Assembly: GCF_009905735.1 (NCBI RefSeq)
Contig: NZ_JAAALE010000001.1
Location: 186,001-250,000, forward strand
Origin: Porphyrobacter sp. SLTP
GTDB taxonomy: Bacteria > Pseudomonadota > Alphaproteobacteria > Sphingomonadales > Sphingomonadaceae
Reading direction: 5' to 3'
DNA: 64,000 bases
The notes under the pieces are model-generated. The model ran no database searches, was not told the origin of the DNA, and saw nothing but the letters and a program-made list of their open reading frames with translations. Positions 58,827-64,000 of this stretch are shown one piece after another. Position numbers and translations under genes: made by a program. How positions within the stretch are numbered: position 1 is the stretch's first letter; every line of letters starts with the position of its first letter.

Positions 58827-60698
58827 TTGTCGCACGCTCATACCTGCCTGCATCAGGTGCAGTCCGCCGTCTTTTCGATCCGGCGCGCTCGGCATCATCG
58901 CGATTTCCGCCCTGTCAGCCTGCGCGGAGTTGTTTCAGCACTTGCACTTGTCGCGGGGTTGTCCAGCGCGAGCGATCCGGCCTTTGCCCAAGCCGCCCAG
59001 GTCACGCCGCCCAACCGCAGCGATCTGATCCCGCCCGAACTGCGCCGTGACGAGCGCAGCGTCACGCTCACCATCGACGGCGATTTCGAGCGCCCCCCGT
59101 GCGCGCTCGACCGGCCTGAGTTTGCCGGGATCAAATTCACGGTGGCCGGTGCGCAATTCAACGGGCTCGACCGGGTGCCGGGTCTCTTGCTTGAGAGCGC
59201 CTATGCCGACTATCTCGGGCGGGAGCTGCCCGTGTCGGTGCTGTGCGACATCCGCGCCGAAGCCAATGCGATCCTGCGCCGTCAGGGCTATCTCGCCACC
59301 GTCGAAATCCCCGAACAGAACCTTGCCGACAACATCCCCGATTTCAACGTGGTGTTCGGACGGCTGACTGCGGTGCGGGTGCGCGGCGATGCGGGCCCAT
59401 CGGAAAAGCTGGTGGCGGGTTATCTCGAAAAGCTCACCCGGCAGGACGTGTTCAACACCAACGCGGCCGAGCGTTATCTGCTGCTCGCCGATGATGTGCC
59501 GGGTCTGGATGTGCGCCTGTCATTGCGGCCGGCGGCGGGCGGCGCTCCGGGCGATCTGGTGGGCGAGATCGCGGTTCTGCGCCAGCGCGGCGTGGTTGAT
59601 TTCAACGTGCAGAGCTACGGCTCCAAATCGATCGGCCGTTTCGGCGGAACGCTGCGCGGCGAGCTTTATGATCTGACGGGTCTGGGCGACCGGACGACGG
59701 TCGCCTTGTTCAGCACGCTGGAGTTTGCCGAGCAGCAGACGTTGCAGATCGGCCACGACTTCCGCGTCGGTAGCGAGGGCCTGCGGTTGGGCGGGCAGTT
59801 CACCTTCAGCACCTCCAACCCCGCGGTCGGACTGGCCGGGTTCGATGTCGAATCCGAAACCATCTTTGCCAGCCTGTTTGCCAGCTATCCGCTGGTGCGC
59901 ACGCGCGGCCACAGCCTGTTTGCCGATGTGGGCTTCGATTATGTCGATCAGGAGGTGATGCTGAACAATTTCGGCCTGACTGATGACCGGGTGCGGATGG
60001 CCTATGCCCGGTTGGCGGGCGAATGGACCGATCAGCAATCCGTGCTGCGCGCTGGTGGCTATTCCCCTTACGAGCCCAAGCTGCAACTACGCTACGGCAT
60101 CGAAGCGCGCCACGGGATCGATGTGTTCAATACCAGCCCGGATTGCCGGCCCAATCTGCTTGGCTGCCTCATTGGCGCGGCTGTTCCGCCGAGCCGGATC
60201 GAAGCTGACCCGACGCCGCTGCTGGTGCGGCTCAATGCCGATTTCGAATATCGCCCCACCCCGAAGGTGACCTTCGCGCTGGATACCCAAGCGCAAATCA
60301 CCAAGGATCCGCTGCCCGCCTTCGAGGAAATCGCGGCTGGCAGTTTCTCGATCGGGCGCGGTTATGATCCGGGCGCGGTACTGGGTGATAGCGGGATCAT
60401 GAGCGCGTTCGAACTGCGCTACGGCTCGCTCGTCTCCAAGACAGCGGGCGGGCTTGCCTACCAGCCCTATCTCTTCACCGATGTTGCCTACGTCTGGAAC
60501 GAGGACCCCAGCCGCTCCCCCACCAATCCCGACCGGCTGTGGTCGGCGGGCGGGGGCCTGCGCGTCAGCTGGGCACCGGGGGTTCAGAGCGATTTTCTGA
60601 TCGCGGTGCCGCTCCAGCGGCCCGATCTCGCCTCTGACCGAGGCGATGTCCGCTTCATGTTCACGCTCACTGCCCGCCTGCTGCCGTGGAGATATTGA
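58827..60698 (+). CDS. Two-partner secretion outer-membrane transporter (TpsB; ShlB/FhaC/HecB family)
   Basis: About 623 residues. A signal peptide ends near SSASDPAFAQA. A POTRA-like region (about residues 70-220) contains AEANAILRRQGYLATVEIPEQN. A 16-strand barrel follows, with the family signature FSIGRGYDPGAVLGDSG and an aromatic end (TARLLPWRY). It threads the TpsA protein encoded next to it across the outer membrane. The start is uncertain: TTG 58827 after a G-rich stretch, or TTG 58815; no ATG fits. Confidence 0.88.
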   Translation: MSHAHTCLHQVQSAVFSIRRARHHRDFRPVSLRGVVSALALVAGLSSASDPAFAQAAQVTPPNRSDLIPPELRRDERSVTLTIDGDFERPPCALDRPEFAGIKFTVAGAQFNGLDRVPGLLLESAYADYLGRELPVSVLCDIRAEANAILRRQGYLATVEIPEQNLADNIPDFNVVFGRLTAVRVRGDAGPSEKLVAGYLEKLTRQDVFNTNAAERYLLLADDVPGLDVRLSLRPAAGGAPGDLVGEIAVLRQRGVVDFNVQSYGSKSIGRFGGTLRGELYDLTGLGDRTTVALFSTLEFAEQQTLQIGHDFRVGSEGLRLGGQFTFSTSNPAVGLAGFDVESETIFASLFASYPLVRTRGHSLFADVGFDYVDQEVMLNNFGLTDDRVRMAYARLAGEWTDQQSVLRAGGYSPYEPKLQLRYGIEARHGIDVFNTSPDCRPNLLGCLIGAAVPPSRIEADPTPLLVRLNADFEYRPTPKVTFALDTQAQITKDPLPAFEEIAAGSFSIGRGYDPGAVLGDSGIMSAFELRYGSLVSKTAGGLAYQPYLFTDVAYVWNEDPSRSPTNPDRLWSAGGGLRVSWAPGVQSDFLIAVPLQRPDLASDRGDVRFMFTLTARLLPWRY

Positions 60699-60699
60699 G

Positions 60700-63600
60700 A
60701 TGACCCGTGCGACCCGGAGCCGCCATCCTCATGCCAAGCGCTCGCAGCTCATGCTCGGCTGCGGCAGTGCCGCGCTGGCGCTCGCGCTGTTGCTGCCCAC
60801 CCGGGCCGAAGCACAGGGCATTCTTGCAGACGGTAACGTCGTGTTCGGTGCGGCGAACATCGAAAATAGCGGGCCGACCAGCACGACGGTCGATCTGTTC
60901 ACGCCGACGGTGGTGATCGACTGGTCGCCGAACGAGGATAACAATGGCAACGCACTGGATTTCATCCGTGAAGATGCCAGCGCCTTGTTCCGCAATTTTC
61001 AAACGCCAAACTTCGCGGTTTTGAACAGGATCCTGCCGACCGCCAACGGTAACGTTTTAACGATTAATGGCACGGTCCTGTCGCGTTTCGTCGACCAGAA
61101 TAGCGGGAGCTCGCCGGCCGGGACGGTTGCCTTCTATTCGCCGACCGGGATCCTGATCGGCGGCACCGCAACCTTCGATGTCGGCAGTCTGCTGTTGACC
61201 ACCCTGGACATCCAGCCGGGCGACTTCGAGGCTTTCGGGCAAGGCGGCATTGCGACCTTCACGGGCGCCGCGGGATCGACCGCGCGTGTCCAGATCAATC
61301 CCGGCGCACAGATTCTGGCGACGCCGGAAAACGCCTATTTCGCTGTGGTCGCGGCCGATATCGAAATGGTGGGCACGGCGCGGATCAACGGCAGCCATGC
61401 CTATGTCGCGGGCGAGGTGGTCAATCTCGGCTTCTCGAATGGTCTGTTCAGCATCCTGGTTCCGGTCGGCACGGCGGCGTCCGGCGAGGTGGTGACGGTC
61501 AACGGCAATGTCGGCGGCCCATCGAGCACCGGGTCGGGCGACAATCACATGATCTACGGCGTGGCCCGCGCCGGAGCCGACCCGATCAGCATGCTGTTCA
61601 GCGGCAATCTCGGCTTCGACCCCGCACAGGGCGCCGGTATCGTCAATGGCGAGATTATCCTGTCGGCCAACTACAACGTGTCCGGCCGCGCTGTGAACGG
61701 CGACACCATCAGCAGCGGGATCGCGGCGACCTTCAACGGCGATTCCGAACTAAGCGATGTGCGCGCCGACATTTTCATCGATGATTTCATCGCCAGCAGC
61801 AGCCTGCTCGCGATCGGCACGCACCGGGTGCAGGCAACATCCTTCGATGTCGCCAGTTCGGTCGCCGGCAATCTGCTGCTCGTCGGCCGCCAGAATGCCG
61901 AATTGATTGCGCAAAACGGGCAGGGTTTCACCGTCACCGGCGATGCGCTGGTCGACTCGCGTGATTACGGCGTGAGCGACCCCAACCCGCAATTGCTTGA
62001 TGCGATCAATGCCCAAGGCGGATCTGCGCTGATCCTTGCCGGGGTCGGCAGTGATGTAACCATTTCGGGCAGCACGCTGGTGACGGCCGATGCCTTGGGC
62101 GGATTTGATCCCGTCAATCTGACAGCAGGCAGGGCCATCGCCGGCTCGGCGGTGGTCAGTGCGGCGGGCGGCACGATCGGCCTGGGCGGGGATGCCACCA
62201 TCACAGCGCGCGGACTCGCCACCACGACCGCAGGTGCCGTCGTGGGTGCCGAAGCCCGCGGCGGGCTGGCGCAGCTTGCGGCAACGCAGGGGGGCTCGGT
62301 CAATGTCGCGCAGAAACTCAGCCTGTTCGCTGAGGCGATCGCGGCAGAGGGTTCGCAGGTCAGCCTCTCGACCGTGTCGAACGCCTATGGCGGGCAAGCA
62401 TTGATGACTGTGGCTGCTGGCGGCGGCACTTTGACCATTGGCGGCGAAGTCGAGGCCAATGCGAGTGCTCGCGGCGGTGCTTCGAACAGCGGCGGGGCGG
62501 GTTCAATCGGCGATGCCGGGACAGCTGCGGCCACAATCAACGGGCCGGGGCTGATCACCATAACCGGACGCATGCAGCTCGACGCACAAGGGTTCGGCGG
62601 CGCCAATGGCGGTGGCACCGGCGGCGTCGGGCTGGGCGGCCGCGCTTCGGCGACGACCTTCTCAGGCGGTACGATCGCCATCGGCGGAGCAATCGACGCC
62701 AGCTTCCGAGCTGATGCGCGCGGTGAGGGCGCCGCCGGGCAGATCGGCGGCGACGGGTCCGGCGGGATTGCCGGAGCGATCGCCGAAATCGGCACGATAA
62801 CCACTTTGGGTCGCGCACAAGCGACCAGCGAAGGTGTTGGTGGCAACGCGACATTCGGGTTTGGCGGCAATGGCGGGATTGGTCGGGGCGGTGCTGCGGT
62901 CTTCCGGGCCGCTGGCACGCTGGCACAGACCGCCACGCTCACCATCGGCGGCGATGCACGCGTTTCTGCACAAGGCATTGGCGGCGGGGGCGGGCAGACC
63001 GACGGTGCCGCAATTGCCCCCGGGCGCGGTGGCGACGGCATTGGCGGGGATGGTGCTGCCCCCAATCAGGCCGATCCGACCTTCACCAACGGTGCTTATA
63101 TTCTTGCTGGTGGTGACAGGGGCAACCTCACGGTAATTGGAAGCGCGCTACTTTTGGCAATGGGCACGGGCGGCCGGGGCGGGGCTGCTGCCTCACTGAT
63201 CAATGGCGGACGCGGCGGCGACGGCTTTGGCGGACGGGCGCAGACTGGCTTGGAATTGTTTGGGCTGAACGGCTCGGTCGGTGAGGGAACCGCCAATTTC
63301 GGCAATGTGGTGGCCACCGCCGACGGCATTGGCGGCAGTGGCGGCGGTGCGGACTTCGGTTTTGCGACCGGCGCGGGCGGCAATGGCACCGGCGGCTCTG
63401 CGGCGCTGACGGTGCGGGCGGGCGACATAACCGCCAATCAGGTCACGCTCGAAGCCGTGGGCATCGGCGGCGAGGGGCGCGTGGGCGGCAGCGGGACCGG
63501 CGGCGCGGCGCAAGCGATCGGCAGCCTTGGCGGCACTGTGGCCATGACCCAGTTCAGTGCAGCCGCGACTGGCGTTGGCGGGAGTAGCGGCTTTTCAGCG

Positions 63601-64000
63601 GGCGGGCCTGGCCTCGGCGGGGAAGCGGCTATCGAATTGCAAGGCATCCGCGTGACGGTTTCGGGCAACACGACCGTCGAGGCGAATGGCGCTGGCGGTT
63701 CTGCTCAGACCGGCAATGCCGGTAACGGCACGGGCGGCACGGCCTATATCGCGGTGACCAACGGCACGCAGGGCAGCGGGACTTTCTCGGGCAACGCGGC
63801 GATCCGCGCCAATGGCTTTGGCGGCACACCGGATGAGGGTGGGATCGGGGGCATTGGGCGCGGCGGGGTTGCCTTTACGCAGGCGCAGGCGGCCAGTGTG
63901 GTGCGTTTCGGCTCCCTTCAGGTGACCGCCAGCGGGCGCGGCGGCGAGAGCGAAGCTGATCAGGTTGCCTATGTCGGCGGGGCCGGGTTTGGGGGTTCTG
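60700..64000 (+). CDS. Filamentous-haemagglutinin-type exoprotein (TpsA), 3' end beyond the window
   Basis: Starts 1 bp after the TpsB stop; at least 1,100 residues are visible with no stop. A signal peptide (LMLGCGSAALALALLLPTRAEAQG) precedes a TPS secretion domain (about 30-260) with FAVLNRILPTANGNVLTINGTV and VAFYSPTGILIGGTATFDVGSLLLTT. Where the family usually has NPNG, this has SPTG. From about residue 560 onward it becomes extremely glycine-rich (GGNGGIGRGG-like runs alternating with short beta-strand segments). Likely a very long surface fibre. Not a CRISPR: the repetition is at amino-acid level and irregular. Confidence 0.87.
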   Translation, partial: MTRATRSRHPHAKRSQLMLGCGSAALALALLLPTRAEAQGILADGNVVFGAANIENSGPTSTTVDLFTPTVVIDWSPNEDNNGNALDFIREDASALFRNFQTPNFAVLNRILPTANGNVLTINGTVLSRFVDQNSGSSPAGTVAFYSPTGILIGGTATFDVGSLLLTTLDIQPGDFEAFGQGGIATFTGAAGSTARVQINPGAQILATPENAYFAVVAADIEMVGTARINGSHAYVAGEVVNLGFSNGLFSILVPVGTAASGEVVTVNGNVGGPSSTGSGDNHMIYGVARAGADPISMLFSGNLGFDPAQGAGIVNGEIILSANYNVSGRAVNGDTISSGIAATFNGDSELSDVRADIFIDDFIASSSLLAIGTHRVQATSFDVASSVAGNLLLVGRQNAELIAQNGQGFTVTGDALVDSRDYGVSDPNPQLLDAINAQGGSALILAGVGSDVTISGSTLVTADALGGFDPVNLTAGRAIAGSAVVSAAGGTIGLGGDATITARGLATTTAGAVVGAEARGGLAQLAATQGGSVNVAQKLSLFAEAIAAEGSQVSLSTVSNAYGGQALMTVAAGGGTLTIGGEVEANASARGGASNSGGAGSIGDAGTAAATINGPGLITITGRMQLDAQGFGGANGGGTGGVGLGGRASATTFSGGTIAIGGAIDASFRADARGEGAAGQIGGDGSGGIAGAIAEIGTITTLGRAQATSEGVGGNATFGFGGNGGIGRGGAAVFRAAGTLAQTATLTIGGDARVSAQGIGGGGGQTDGAAIAPGRGGDGIGGDGAAPNQADPTFTNGAYILAGGDRGNLTVIGSALLLAMGTGGRGGAAASLINGGRGGDGFGGRAQTGLELFGLNGSVGEGTANFGNVVATADGIGGSGGGADFGFATGAGGNGTGGSAALTVRAGDITANQVTLEAVGIGGEGRVGGSGTGGAAQAIGSLGGTVAMTQFSAAATGVGGSSGFSAGGPGLGGEAAIELQGIRVTVSGNTTVEANGAGGSAQTGNAGNGTGGTAYIAVTNGTQGSGTFSGNAAIRANGFGGTPDEGGIGGIGRGGVAFTQAQAASVVRFGSLQVTASGRGGESEADQVAYVGGAGFGGS

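Noticed and set aside
62400..64000. Possible CRISPR or tandem DNA repeat because of regular GGC-rich periodicity
   Set aside because: Spacing and sequence are irregular at DNA level; the periodicity comes from glycine-rich protein repeats in TpsA.
1..64000. tRNA, rRNA, insertion sequences, prophage or plasmid origin
   Set aside because: No cloverleaf, rRNA-like or transposase/integrase sequence recognised in gaps or frames; a tRNAscan or Infernal run would be decisive.

Overview
This window is GC-rich, densely coded DNA of an alphaproteobacterium, most likely a member of Sphingomonadales and perhaps of the Erythrobacter/Porphyrobacter group. The evidence is indirect: many TonB-dependent receptors paired with MFS permeases, an Entner-Doudoroff (ED) operon, HWE-type histidine kinase signalling, a SigF/NrsF pair, an S46 peptidase, and sphingomonad-style dispersed palindromes. 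I had no database, so genus is not established. I saw no rRNA, tRNA, CRISPR, insertion sequence or phage gene.

Layout. 1-3.8 kb: a minus-strand osmotic/ionic stress operon (cation/proton antiporter, otsB, otsA). Its structured leader ends in an intrinsic terminator before the first gene, which looks like a riboswitch. 4.1-9.6 kb: signalling and stress genes (two Crp/Fnr regulators flanking an HWE kinase and a single-domain response regulator, a small conserved protein, a SemiSWEET and a PRC-barrel protein). 9.9-17 kb: a FecI sigma factor, FecR anti-sigma factor, an STN-domain TonB receptor and a large autotransporter.

17.0-29.9 kb: the most interesting region, a sulfoquinovose (SQ, the sugar of plant and cyanobacterial sulfolipid) catabolic island of the oxygenolytic sulfo-SMO type. 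It encodes a GH31 sulfoquinovosidase with the complete K-E-R-W-Y specificity set, a LacI regulator, an aldo-keto reductase (SmoB-like) and an LLM flavin monooxygenase (SmoC-like). Facing them are an outer-membrane TonB receptor, an anion:cation-symporter-type MFS permease, a YeiH (sulfate/sulfite exporter family) protein, GlpD, an NADPH:FMN reductase and a RibB-like protein with an altered active-site loop. The predicted flow is SQ-glycerol uptake, cytoplasmic hydrolysis, FMNH2-dependent desulfonation to 6-oxo-glucose plus sulfite, reduction to glucose, sulfite export, and glycerol use through GlpD.

30-36 kb: two acyl-CoA dehydrogenase subunits, a SigF-NrsF pair with an exact SigF-type promoter, a DEAD-box helicase and a small unknown protein. 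36-43 kb: a sucrose locus (LacI, GPH-type sugar permease, TonB receptor with twin operators, cytoplasmic GH68 enzyme, fructokinase). 43-54.6 kb: an esterase, zwf-edd-eda, a FucP-type hexose permease, another LacI regulator, a divergent PEP carboxylase and glucokinase. Glucose and fructose from the two sugar loci can enter this ED core; zwf and glk share an identical 14-bp upstream element at nearly the same distance.

54.6-64 kb: an S46 dipeptidyl-peptidase, a DUF1826 protein, an alanine/glycine-rich lipoprotein, and a two-partner secretion pair (TpsB, then a very large glycine-rich TpsA that runs off the window).
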